Source: Gongronella butleri (lineage: Eukaryota > Mucoromycota > Mucoromycetes > Mucorales > Cunninghamellaceae). From it: DNA of 64,000 nt. The position numbers and the translations under genes are program-made. The DNA lies in NCBI GenBank assembly GCA_025201375.1, contig JAIWZP010000005.1:930001-994000 (forward strand), written 5' to 3'. The notes below the pieces were generated by a model that made no database searches, was not told the DNA's origin, and worked only from the letters and a program-made list of their open reading frames with translations. Positions 1 through 10,957 of this stretch are shown here, in pieces (within the stretch, counting starts at the first letter, position 1; the number at the start of each line of letters is the position of its first letter).

Positions 1-140
1 AGCAATTCGACACACAGGCTCCTCCTCCAGCTGACACCATACCCCTTGATCTTGATCTTGGTAAGTAATAAAAAAAAAAAGGTGTATTGGAGAGAACAAG
101 AGAGGAAAAGATTTGCTGACCTATTTTTTTTGCAGATTGA
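1..140 (+). CDS. 3' end of an unrecognised protein-coding gene (partial)
   Basis: Frame 3 is open from the window edge to base 60, then a GTAAGT donor at 61 and a TTTTTTTTGCAG acceptor ending at 135 bound a 75-nt intron with a GCTGAC branch-like site. Splicing joins G60 to AT136-137 (Asp) followed by TGA at 138-140. The visible C-terminus is acidic and proline-rich (APPPADTIPLDLDLD). Too little remains to assign a family. The next gene starts 406 bp downstream on the same strand. Confidence 0.6.
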
Positions 141-546
141 TCGACTTCATTTCGTCCTTTCAGCTTGAATCGTTCTATTTATTACGCGCAATAAAGGCGG
201 GGGGGGGCTTGCCCCTCTCAAAATGTGACATGATTCTCGGGCCACACTGGCTTGAATTCATCCATTTCTGCAAAAAAAAAAAAAAAAAATAGCGGGAAAT
301 GCACATTGAATCGCGTTCAATGGCATCGCATTGTGTCCGTGTCGCGTCATTGCTCTTTCTGCAGGTCAGAATCGGCAAATCGGCGGGGGCTGGAACCACG
401 CGCCATCTGAGCCTTGTGTCACATTGTGCCTGTTTGGCTTCCATTCCGGCCCTTGCCAAGTTTTCTATTCTTCTTTTTCCTTTTTTTCTTTTCATATTTA
501 CGCTCTTTCCAGCCACACGCGCCACGCCTCTCCCCCTTTTTGAATC
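141..546. other. Intergenic, 5' of metacaspase gene
   Basis: No supported gene. Contains poly(A) at about 272-289, poly(G) at 199-205 and a pyrimidine-rich tract at 465-545 just before the metacaspase ATG, consistent with a fungal core promoter or 5' UTR. Open frames here lack family signatures. Confidence 0.5.
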
Positions 547-1150
547 ATGGACCACTTGAAAAAATACCACCAGCAGTATAAACAGTTCAAACAGGAACAA
601 CAATACCAAGAACAGACATACCAAGAGCAGGAACAACAACAATACGCGCCGCCTCCTCCCGCTAACACCTATCCCACTTCTTATGGCCAGCCTCTCGATC
701 AGTTCCAAGACCCTCGCCGCCAGGTAAAAGCAAGCAAACAAAGAAAAGAAAAGAAAAAGGAAGAAATCAGCCAATGGGTCACTAACGCCCGTCATTGATG
801 CGATTTCCTTCAGACCCCTGAGCCATCCTACGTCACTAGCTCGCGCCCTGGCGACGACCTGTATCTTCACGTCAACCCCAACCAGAGCGAGGCGCCCGAA
901 TTCAAGCTTTCCAGCTGTAAATCCGTCAATTGAACGCATTTGCCGCCAATTCCCGGCTCATCCTTGTTGTTTTTCTTTTAGGCCAGGGCCGCAAGCGTGC
1001 CTTGTTGATTGGCATCAACTATTTTGGCTCCAAAAACCAGCTCAATGGCTGTATCAATGACGTGCACAATGTCAAGTCCTTTTTGATCGAGCGATTCAAT
1101 TTCAAAGAGGCAAGGAGTGGCTGGGAAAGCAATGCAGCATGACGCTAAAC

Positions 1151-1187
<37 letters not shown>

Positions 1188-2353
1188 TGCAGGAGGACAT
1201 GGTGATTCTGACCGACGACAAGCAGGACCCCAAATTCATCCCCACGCGCGCTAACATCATTTCCGCGTGTAATTGGCTCGTCAGAGATGCCGATGACGAC
1301 GATTCGTACGCTCTTTGTTTCTGCATAAGGCACTGCCGGATCTCACACGCGTCTGCTTTTCTTTATTTTTATTTTTTTACAGGTTTTTCTTCCATTACAG
1401 CGGCCACGGCGGCAGCGTGCAGGATGTCAGCGGCGATGAGGATGATGGCTTCGACGAGACCATTTATCCCGTGGATTTCGAGAGCTATGAGGGTGAGAGC
1501 GGCCAGATCATCGACGATGTAAGGAAACCAAAATGGAAAGCAATGAAATGCGACGCGTGCTGCTAACTTTTTTATTTTTTAAATTTGCAGGATTTGCACG
1601 CGATGCTTGTGAAACCGTTGCCCAAGGGTTGCCGTCTGACGTGCATTTTCGACAGCTGCCACAGCGGCACGGTGCTGGATTTGCCGTACGTGTATTCGAC
1701 CAAGGGAACCATCAAGCAGCAGAATCTGTTCAAGGACGCCGGCATGGGCTTGCTGTCCGCGGGCATCCAGTATGCCACCACTGGCCAAAAGGATAAGGCT
1801 CTCAGCTCGCTCATGGCCCTTGGCAAGCAAATGATCGAGACCAAGCGCACAGAGAGCGCCAATCGCGAGCGCAACAGCTCCACTGCCGACGTCGTCATGT
1901 TCTCGGGGTAAGGCTGTGCGCAATTATCTGCAAACGCGCGCTCATCACACCCGATTCCCTCTCTTTTAATAATAATTGCATGTTTTACAGATGCAAGGGT
2001 AAGCACAATGGAAAAAAAAAGGCTCGTGTCGGACCACTGTCATGTGCTAATGTCTTTATCCTTTTTCAGATGACCAAACGAGCGCAGATGCTAGCGAGGC
2101 TGGCAAAGCGACGGGTGCCATGTCTTACGCGTTCATCCGTAAGGCGGACAATGGACAAACGACAATGTAGCGTCCATTTCTCACTCGTTTTTTCTTCTGA
2201 TTTTATCACGCAGGGTCCTTCCGTGAACATCCTCAGCAGACCTACCTCGAGCTGCTCAACAACGTGCGCGACATTCTTCGTGAAAAGTACTCTCAGCGCC
2301 CTCAATTCAGCTGCAGCCATCCTTTGGACGTCAACATTGAGTTCATTTGTTAA
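547..2353 (+). CDS. MCA1: Type I metacaspase (caspase-like cysteine protease)
   Basis: Ca2+-dependent Arg/Lys-specific cysteine protease of clan CD, involved in protein quality control and cell death in fungi. Nine exons: 547-723, 814-916, 982-1109, 1193-1305, 1383-1518, 1591-1907, 1991-1998, 2070-2138, 2214-2353; 396 aa, normal for the family. The N-terminus (about 1-60) is Q/Y-rich and prion-like (repeated YQEQ). The p20 core starts at [13 protein letters not shown]. The catalytic His is H182 in HYSGHGG and the catalytic Cys is C242 in DSCHSGT. C-terminal p10 motifs FSGCKDDQTSAD and [14 protein letters not shown] need all small exons joined in phase. Oddities: the intron after 1109 has a GC donor (gcaagg) and exon 7 is only 8 nt. 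The intron at 1110-1192 carries a roughly 32-nt T run. An AATAAA-like signal lies near 2411. Family assignment is secure; exact start is the first ATG after a pyrimidine tract. Confidence 0.95.
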
Positions 2354-2876
2354 ATTTTGCGTTTTTGGAGATTGTTTTGATGCCGCGCCCTTTTGGAAAA
2401 CAAGTGCAAAATAAAGGGATAAAAAAGAAGCATCATCTGTTACGCAAGGCTTCTTTTTTTGTTTGTCAATTGCCACCAGAGACCGATGATTTATAAAAAA
2501 ATAGGAGGGGCGTGCAAAAAAACAAAAAAAAATTAGCAGCGATTATCCTTGGCACGGAGGCCCAGGCAGGCGATGCGCGACCTGTGGCGGAAGGTCTGGG
2601 CCAAAATTGGGCGCGCTGGGCAAACGCGGTGCGCATAAATCAAAAAACAATCGCCCAAAATGGAAACTTGCCTATCCAGGGCAACCGCGTACGGGTCCAT
2701 GCACCATGATCCACCACCCATCTTTTTTTTTTTTTTTTTTGCACCCCTTGCTCTCCCTCTTTTTTTTTTTTTTTGCCTCTCTTTCCTGCTTCATCACCCA
2801 TATACCACGCATCCGATCCTCATCCCCCCTTTCTTTTTTATTTCTTTTTCCCCCCTGGACCGGCCCATTTTTTAAC
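2354..2876. other. Intergenic between metacaspase and DUF4203 gene
   Basis: Polyadenylation-like AATAAA near 2411, several A tracts (2516-2532) and T tracts (2723-2740, 2760-2774) before the next ATG. No supported gene or RNA. Confidence 0.5.
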
Positions 2877-4345
2877 ATGAGATTTCTAACGTGTCTTGTC
2901 CTGCTCATGCTGGGTTTGTGCGTGCAAGGTTATGTCATTGCACCGACACCGACAGCCTCACGCACGACTCCGTCGTCCGTGGCGCGCGGCAGGATCATGG
3001 ACCGCGATATCAAGCCAACAGACGCGCCGCACCCGCAATTGCTGCGCAAGCGCACGTTGCAGCAGACATTGAGCATGTACGACGAGTGGCACAACATTTG
3101 CGACGGTGACAACGACAACAACAACAACCAGGCAGCCGTTTCCATCAATCCCTCGCTAAACATGCTCTGGCAGACCGTCACCACCACCGTCAATTGCGGC
3201 AATGGCAATGTAAAAACCGTCACCACGACCATTACCGCCTCCGCCACGGCTACAGAGACCGTCTACGCCGGCATGATCCACTATGAATGCACTGGAAAGT
3301 GCTGGAGCGATTATCTTTGGTGTAAGATGCAAAAAAAAAAAAAAAAAAAAAAAGCATTGTTCTCATACCACTTTCATCAAAAAGATACCTATGGCGATGG
3401 CATTAGCGTGGCCCAGGCGTTCACAGGCATCGTGCTCGTCATCATTGGCCTGTATTTTGCCATCTTCGGTTACCGGTTCTTCCGCCCAACCATGGCATTG
3501 GTTGGTTTTGTCTTTTTTGGTAAGTCTGCCCCCCCTAAAACGCGATGCGCGGCGTATCAACTTGCCCCCCTGACGCGCTTGTTTTTGCATTTTTCTTCGT
3601 AGCCGAGATGACCTGGATTGGCCTGACCAACAATGAGCCTCAATTTGGCTACCCGCACACGGAAATTGTCTACATCTGTGTCAGCATTGGCATTGGCATC
3701 ATTGGTGCCGTCATGTTTGCATACATGTTCATGTTCTTCATCTACTTTATAGGAGGTAAGTCGAGCGCCCCCCCCCCAACACGTGCAGTCGTGCCAACCT
3801 GACGCGCCTTTTTTTTTTTGTTTTTTTTTTTGATCATTTTTTGTAGTTGTGGCTGGCATTTATTTTGCTGTTTTCATCATGTCATGGAAAGAATCGCTGG
3901 TCATTGAAGTTGTAAGTCCAAGGAAACGACACATCGATGCAAATTTTTGCAAAGCATGGCTGATTTTATTTTCTTGTTTCATGTGCTTTTGTAGCAAGTT
4001 GCACGCATCTGCTTTACTGTAGGCATGGGTGTGCTGTGGGCATTTGCGATCTACCTTTTAGAGCTATACGCTGTGATCATCAGCACCGCATTCACTGGTG
4101 CCTATCTGTTTATCATGGGACTCGACTTTTTCGCACACACGGCCTTTGTCAATGCATGGCGCTACTTTTTCGACGGCAATAAGTTCCATTATAATGCATA
4201 CATCATTAATATGCAGACTTATATCATGCTGTCGTTTGTCATTGTATTGACACTGATCTCCGTTGGCTGGCAATACTATTGGAATGTCATGAAACTTGAG
4301 CGGCGCTTCGGCGTCAACGTTGCACCCGAAGGTGCAAAGGCATAA
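2877..4345 (+). CDS. DUF4203/TMEM198-like multi-pass membrane protein
   Basis: Five exons: 2877-3321, 3385-3519, 3603-3755, 3847-3911, 3995-4345; 382 aa. A signal peptide (MRFLTCLVLLMLGLCVQG) is followed by a roughly 130-residue Ser/Thr-rich lumenal or extracellular stretch with an Asn-rich patch and TVTTTVNCGNGNV-type repeats that look O-glycosylated. From about residue 150 several hydrophobic helices follow (GIVLVIIGLYFAIFGYRFF, TMALVGFVFF, IVYICVSIGIGIIGAVMFAY, VVAGIYFAVFIM, later VIISTAFTGAYLFIMGLDFF and a final helix). This helix series with the FGYRFFRP motif is the DUF4203/TM7S3-TM198 N-terminal fold, found in fungal plasma-membrane or endomembrane proteins of unclear function. The C-tail is short and basic. 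Start is the only ATG giving a signal peptide. Molecular role unknown. Confidence 0.85.
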
Positions 4346-4760
4346 ATATGATATCATAAAAATAAACAAAGTATATTTCATCTCAGAGTCGCGTCGTCGT
4401 CGCAAATGCAAAAAATTGCCGTGTTTTCTTTGAAAATAGATGATATGATACTGTATGGGTACAGTGTATGATGGTTTTCTGAGAAGAGACATGCCAAATT
4501 TGCCTTGTAGTGTGATAAAAAAAATCGTGGTGCTGCAAAAAGTCTTTGGTGAAATATGATCCATATCCTTTGATTATTTATGATAGCGAAAAAGCAGTTG
4601 TTAATGTAGAAACGCGTCCAAATGGCCCAAAAGACCCATTTTTCGTAGGGGTTATACATCATTTCTATTTTATTTTCATGAATCCAATGCTAAAAGTGGG
4701 TGGGGGGAGGGGAAAAATACAGATCATCTACGCAGGGTTGGGGTTTTGGCACCGACCCTT
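4346..4760. other. Convergent intergenic region
   Basis: Lies between 3' ends of the DUF4203 gene (+) and SHMT (-). AATAAA at about 4361 serves the plus-strand gene. No coding or RNA signal is supported. Confidence 0.5.
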
Positions 4761-6709
4761 TTAGAATTCAGCGACGGAGGGGAGGGGGAATTTGGTGGAG
4801 AAGGCGGTGACGTCCTTCTTGAGAGCCTCGATGTCCTTGTTGCCATCGCAAGCGGCCTTGAAGTCCTTGAGGAGCTTGGAGCCGAGATTCTTTTGGATAT
4901 CGACGGCGATGGTGACGGCGCGGTCAATGTAGTCGACGACCTGGGCAAAGTCCTGCTCCTTGAGGCCGCGCGACGTCATGGCGGGCGTGCCGATGCGCAG
5001 ACCGCTGGGGCGCAGCGCGGAAACGTCGCCGGGCACGGTGTTCTTGTTGGCGGCAATGTTGACGAGCTCAAGCACGCGCTCGACACGCGCACCATCGACG
5101 CCCTTGGGGCGCAAGTTCACGAGCAGCAAGTGGTTGTCGGTGCCACCGGACACGAGCTCGTACTTGCGGTCCAAGAACGCATCGGCAAACGCCTTGTTGT
5201 TCTTCAAAACCTGCTCTTGGTATTCCTTGAACAGAGGCGACTGCGCCTGCTTGAGCGCAACAGCCAGGGCACCGATCGTGTGGTTGTGGGGACCACCTTG
5301 GTGACCGGGGAACACAGACTGATTGATGGGGTTCTCCAAATCGTAGAGGGTTTCTATGAAAAAAAAAATCAACAAATGGGTCAATCTCCATCCAAAAAAC
5401 AAAAAAACAAAAAAGAATATCTTACCCTTGCCCTTCTTGTCGACACTGCGGACACCCTTGCGGAAGAAGATCATGGCGCCACGGGGGCCACGGAGCGACT
5501 TGTGCGTGGTGGTGGTGACAATGTCGGCGTGCTCCCATGGGCCAGGCAAAACATCAGCGGCAATCAAACCTAAAACAAGCAATCGCGTGTCAGCGCATCT
5601 TTTAAGACATGTCTATCTTTTTTTTTTTTTTTTTTACCAGAAATATGGGCAATGTCGGCCATCAAGTAGGCACCGACCTTGTCAGCAATCTATAAAAGAA
5701 AAAATAAGGCTTTTTGTTTTGCTCGCTACGCGTTTTTTTTTTTTTCATCCTTACCTGCTTCATGCGGGCATAATCGATGTTGCGGGCATAGGCGCTGGCA
5801 CCGGCAATGATGACCTTGGGGCGGAAGAGCAAAGCGGAAGATTCCAAGGCGTCATAGTCGATGAAGCCAGTCTTTTCATCCAAGCGATAGGGCATGGTCT
5901 CGTAGTATTGGGAGACGTACGAGATCTTCTTGTTGGGCAATTGATAGCCGTGCGACAAATGGCCACCGTGGGGCAAATCCAGACCCATGATGCGGTCGTG
6001 GGGCTTGAGTACAGCACCATACACGTACAAGTTGGCAGGCGCACCTAAACAAGTGTAAACAAAAACACAAGAGCGGCGTCAATTCCCATTCATGCTCCAG
6101 GCAACCCCTTCCTCCTCCCTTTCCCCTCCCCCTTTTTTTCCCCATCCAAGTCTTTACCAGAGAGGGGCTGGACGTTGACACCCCACTTTTCCGTGTCGAG
6201 ACGGAAGGTCTCCAAGGCGCGGTCCTGGCACAGCTTCTCGGACATGTCAATGAACTCATTGCCACCATAGTAGCGCGCACCGACGTAGCCTTCCGAGTAC
6301 TTGTTTTGCATCACGCTGCCAAGGACATCCATGACGGCACGCGACGTGAAGTTCTCCGAGGGAATCAAGCACACACTGTCGCGCTGGCGCACCTTTTCAT
6401 TCTCAATGATCTCATACATCTGAGGATCCGCCTTTTCCAAGTGCTCATTGAGGAACTAAAGCGACGTGTCAGATCAATTGCACAGAAACGCGCTGCCTCC
6501 CTCCACCCCGTCATGCTCTGCCCTTTTCACTTACGTCCTTTTGACCAGCAGGGAAGCTGTAGGCACGCTATCGTATAAAAAAAGAGTTGAGCACGCGGTA
6601 TGCGTCTCTTTTCATTTTTTTTTCTTACGACAGCTTGGGCACCGAGGGGGCGGGCAGCAGCCAAGCGCAAGGTGTTGGCACGAGAGGTGGTCAGCAGGGA
6701 ACGAAGCAT
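4761..6709 (-). CDS. SHM1: Serine hydroxymethyltransferase, mitochondrial form
   Basis: PLP enzyme interconverting serine + tetrahydrofolate and glycine + 5,10-methylene-THF. Seven exons on the minus strand: 6629-6709, 6535-6567, 6158-6455, 5755-6044, 5638-5689, 5426-5569, 4761-5353; 496 aa. The N-terminus ([20 protein letters not shown]) is Arg/Ser-rich without acids, a matrix-targeting presequence, so this is the mitochondrial isozyme by inference. Core motifs in order: the substrate-side segment [18 protein letters not shown], the GNEFID helix, [11 protein letters not shown], and the PLP Schiff-base lysine K275 in [14 protein letters not shown], followed by [11 protein letters not shown]. 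Exon 2 is only 33 nt. Introns carry GCTGACAC-type branch points close to the acceptor. Downstream neighbours on the same strand are also mitochondrial. Confidence 0.96.
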
Positions 6710-7100
6710 ATTGTTGTGGTTGTTTGTTGTTGGAAACAAGAAAGAAAGAAAAAAAAAATGAAAAAAAAAATGTGGAGACGCATTATAAGAGAAAAAAAAA
6801 AAAAAGAGATCGGGGGATTCAAACACCACCCACTCAGCGCCCTTCACCGAGTCCAAACAGCTCCACCGTGTCAGAAAAAAAGCCAAATAGAGCAATGTCC
6901 ATCACCAAAAACTGAAATGCGAGATGTGATCCAAAAAAGAAAAATCTCTTATATATGTCTTTATATCTTGCTTTTTAAGTGAAAAGTCTACAATGGGGGG
7001 ATGAGGATGGGGATGATGAGAGAGGAAGGAAAAAGGGCAATGACTATACAGCGAGGGGAGGAAAGGAAACAAAAGGAAAAAAAATGAAAAAAGGGTGATC
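6710..7100. other. Intergenic between uL15m 3' end and SHMT start
   Basis: Contains several A tracts and purine-rich sequence; AATAAA-like signals for the minus-strand uL15m gene are not clear. No gene supported. Confidence 0.45.
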
Positions 7101-8150
7101 TTAGGCTTGTTCCTTGGCGAGGTAGCCGCGGTTCTTGATGTCCGAGTAGTACTCTATAAAAAAAAAAGTGTCAGCCGCGGTTTCAATGGCATTGATGGCA
7201 CGGTGGTGGAGCCAAAAGAAAAAAAAAACCCCTTACTGATTTCCTCCTTGCGCAATGGGGCGGCGAGCTTGGGCAATTGGGTGAACTTTTCCGGGTGGAT
7301 CAGCGAGCGCAGGCCCAGGGCATTATAATAACGGGTCGTGATCTCGCCGCCAGCGCCCTCAATGGCCTCAATGGCTTTTTGCGAGGCGCGCGACACCTCA
7401 ATCTTGACAGGTGTCTTGAAAGTCGCAGCGCCCTGCCAAAAAAAAAAAAAAAAAAGAGAGAGATGAGCATTTGCAGGTCTCTTTTCGATCTCTCTCTCGC
7501 CCTCGCCCTTTTTTTCGAGTATGCATCGACTTACAACACTGAGCAGCTTGACACCGTCCTCAATTTTGTGAATGCATCGGCTGTCGAGCAAATCCTTCAT
7601 GGTGATGGTCTGCGAGGCGTCGATGCGGCCAGAGGCAATCCAGTGCTGCAGGCGATCGAGATTGAGCTCCTGGTATTCCTTGCCGTGGCTAAAAAAAAAA
7701 AAAAACGACAAAAAAAAAGCGAATTGAGCAATTGCAAGTCATGGCGGCCATTTGCGACGATGGCGATGATAGCATTGAGTGAATTGAGGGCTCGAGGTCG
7801 TGAAAACGTCGACACTTACGGGTTGTGGAAGCCACGCTTGGGCAGTCGTCGCACCAAAGGGGTCTGGCCACCCTCAAACCACGGGTGGGGGCGACCGTTG
7901 CCTCTGCGTGCGTTTTGACCCTTGTGACCACGGCCAGCCGTCTTGCCCTTGCCGGAACCAGGACCACGACCGACACGGGTGCGCTAAAAGCAATAGCAAA
8001 AAAGGTGAGTTGCCTGGTTTTGCTCGTTTTTCGCCTGCCCGCTGTTGTTTATACCTGGGAAACGGCGCCGGCGTTATCGGCCAGACTGCCCAAGTGAATT
8101 TTGGGCTTGGCGACGCTCTGTGTGGCAAACGTGCGGATGCTCTGCAGCAT
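7101..8150 (-). CDS. MRPL10: Mitochondrial large-subunit ribosomal protein uL15m
   Basis: Structural protein of the mitochondrial 54S subunit. Five exons (minus): 8055-8150, 7820-7983, 7535-7688, 7237-7432, 7101-7153; 220 aa. The N-terminal [16 protein letters not shown] is a presequence. The L15 signature follows: [22 protein letters not shown] (residues about 33-54, glycine/lysine rRNA-binding loop), then [36 protein letters not shown] and the C-terminal [20 protein letters not shown]. Order and length match bacterial L15 plus a mitochondrial N-terminal extension. Yeast names the orthologue MRPL10. Start chosen at 8150 because upstream in-frame residues do not extend the presequence plausibly. 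Confidence 0.94.
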
Positions 8151-8600
8151 AGTAAAAATGAGAGTAGAGAACAAGGAAAAAGAAACAGGGTTGCTGTGGC
8201 AAAGTGGCCAAAAAAAAGAAAAGGTGCCGGTCACACTTGTCCGGTCATTCACTGCCCGACCCCGGCGGACATACAATCGCCTCTTTGCCAATAGTTTACG
8301 CGCGTTTCATTGCCCAATCTGCAAAATATCAACTCTTTTTTTTGCTCTTTCTCTTTTGTTCTTGCCCATAAAGCCCAAAAAAGGACCCATAGTTGCCCAA
8401 TGCCATCTCCAAGGAGCCATTTTCTCTCTCTCTCTTTATCTTTTCTCTGATCATGATGCATTGACAGGGGGGATTTAATTGAAGATTTACAAAAGTCTAA
8501 GTCTAAAAGCAATGAGGGGAGATGATAAAAAAGTGGGTGGGAGAGAGGGGTGGGGGTGGGGGAAGAGGGAAGAGGGAAGAGGGAAGAGAGAAGAGGGCAT
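8151..8600. other. Intergenic between EF-G1 3' end and uL15m start
   Basis: Includes a G/A-rich simple repeat at about 8540-8597 (gggaagagggaagag units) immediately downstream of the EF-G1 stop and a CT run near 8424. No gene supported. Confidence 0.5.
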
Positions 8601-10957
8601 TTATTTCTTGGCAGCGGCCTCCTTTTTCTTGTGTTCCTCGATCAATTGTTCCTGAACAAAGGATTGGACGGCCATGTGCTCCTTGTATTCCATGGAGAAC
8701 TCGCCCTTGCCCTGCGTGGCTGAGCGCAGCTCGGTGGAGTAGCCAAACATGTCATTGAGGGGCACGTCGGCGGTAACATTAAAGTAATCCTCTTGGATTT
8801 CCGTATCGACGACGGTGCCCTTGCGCTTGTTGAGGCCGCCAATGACGGCGCCTTGGAATTCGACGGGGGCCGAGATGGACACGTTCATGATGGGCTCAAG
8901 GATGGTGGGCTTGGCCTTGTTAAAGGCGTCGAGGAAGGCATTCTTGGTGGCGATGCGGAAAGCAAGCTCGGACGAATCGACGGCGTGAGATGCACCGTCC
9001 TCGAGGACCATGCGGATGCCGGTGACGGGGTGGCCGATCAAGGGACCCTTCTCGAGACCATCGCGGAAGCCCTTTTCACACGCAGGAATATAGTTGGTAG
9101 GGATGTTGCCGCCAATGACGCGATTTTCGAATTGCGACGCGTTCTTATCCTCAATGGCGGCATCGTCGCCTTCCTCGCCGTCCGTGGCGCTGTCAACGGG
9201 CTCAATGTGACCCACGACGCGACCGAATTGACCAGCGCCACCCGACTGCTTCTTGTGGGTATAGTTGAACTTGGCGGGCTGCGTGATGGTCTCGCGGAAG
9301 GCGACCTGGGGCTTGCCCGTGACACACTCGACATTGTACTCGCGCTTCATGCGCTCGACGTAGATTTGCAAGTGGAGCTCGCCCATGCCCGAGATGATGG
9401 TTTCCTTGGACTCGGCATCGACGTGGACACGAAAAGTGGGATCTTCCTTTTGGAAGCGGTTCAACGCCTTTGAGAAGTTGGGCGTTTCCTTGCCCTTGGG
9501 CGACAGGGACAGCGAGATGACGGGCTCGGGCACAAACATGGACGACATGGAGTATTGCAGCGTGCCATCGGTGAACGTGTCGCCGGACGCGCAATCCACA
9601 CCAAACATGGCACCAATTTCACCGGCGCCCAATTCGTCCACATCCTCCATATCGGCGGCGTGCATGCGCACGAGGCGAGGCACCTTGATCTTCTTGCCGG
9701 TCTTGACATTGGTGATGAACGAGCCCTTTTTCAGCGAACCTTGGTAAATGCGCATATACGTGAGCTGGCCATAGCGGCCCTCCTCAAGCTTGAAGGCGAG
9801 ACCGACAAAAGGATTGTTTGAATAGGGCGACAGGGTGATGGGTTCTTCCTTGTTCTTGATGTCAAGAGCAATGTTCTTGACTTCCATGGGATTGGGCAAA
9901 TATTCAATGACGGCATCGAGCAGAGGTTGGACAGCCGTGTTTTTAAAGGCAGAGCCCATGAGGACAGGCGTGAACTTCAGGGCAATGGTGGCACGGCGGA
10001 TGGCTTGCATGAATTGGTCCGTGGTAGGGACTTCTTCCATAAGGTACACATCGGCAATTTCATCGTCGACGTTGGCAAGTTGTTCAATCAATTCCTGACG
10101 CTTCTCGGTGGCCAATGCCATCAATTCGTCGGGAATGTCCTTGACGACAAACGATTCGCCACTTTCGCCCTCATTGTAATAAGCCTTCCACTTGACAAGA
10201 TCAACGACGCCCTGGAATTGATCCTCGCTGCCAATGGGGATCTGGATGGCAGCAGCGGTCAATTTCAGCTTGTTGCGCAGCTGGTCGACGATACGGAACG
10301 GATTGGCGCCCGCACGGTCCATCTTGTTGATGAACGAGATGCGAGGGACATTGTAACGGCGCATTTGGCGGTCAACGGTGATGGTTTGCGATTGGACACC
10401 CGACACGGAGCACAGGATGAGCACGGCGCCGTCCAGCACACGCAGCGCACGCTCCACTTCAATGGTAAAATCGACGTGGCCCGGGGTGTCAATGATATTG
10501 ATGTTGTTGTCACCCCACGACGCATACGTCGCAGCAGATTGGATCGTGATGCCCTTTTCGCGCTCGAGATCCATGGAATCCATCTTGGCACCAACACCAT
10601 CGCGTCCACGCACATCGTGGATCTCCTTGATGCGGCCCGTGTAATACAAAATACGCTCCGTACATGTCGTCTTGCCACTGTCAATGTGCGCAGAGATACC
10701 AATATTGCGCAGATGCTTCAAGCGATTCTATACAACCCAAAAAAAAAAAAATGGTGAGTTTCGAGGAAAAAGCCATTGGACGGACAAAAAAACCTTACCA
10801 CGTCCGCGGGATCAGCTTCCGCTTCCGTCGATTGAAAGCGACGGAGACATTGGATGGGACCGAGCATATGCGCCGGCTGCGGCTGAGCCATGGCTAGGGC
10901 CGACTGAACGACCCTAGCCTTGCCCATGCCACCAAACAAAGAGCGCAAGACCGTCAT
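8601..10957 (-). CDS. MEF1: Mitochondrial translation elongation factor G1
   Basis: Translocase GTPase of mitochondrial protein synthesis. Two exons (minus): 10799-10957 and 8601-10727; 761 aa. Exon 1 encodes the targeting region ([18 protein letters not shown]) and exon 2 the enzyme. GTPase motifs: P-loop AHIDSGKTT (about residue 63), switch [10 protein letters not shown], base specificity NKMD; then EF-G domains II-V, including [18 protein letters not shown] of domain III/V and the C-terminal [16 protein letters not shown] signature. An extended acidic insert ([16 protein letters not shown]) interrupts domain IV, as in several fungal MEF1 proteins. It is the longest exon in the window (2127 nt). 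The same-strand neighbours uL15m and SHM1 are also mitochondrial; co-regulation is possible but not shown. Confidence 0.97.

Noticed and set aside
8793..9473. Long plus-strand ORF (about 226 codons) opposite EF-G1
   Set aside because: Shadow frame of the MEF1 exon; strong GTPase motifs on the minus strand and no family signature on the plus strand.
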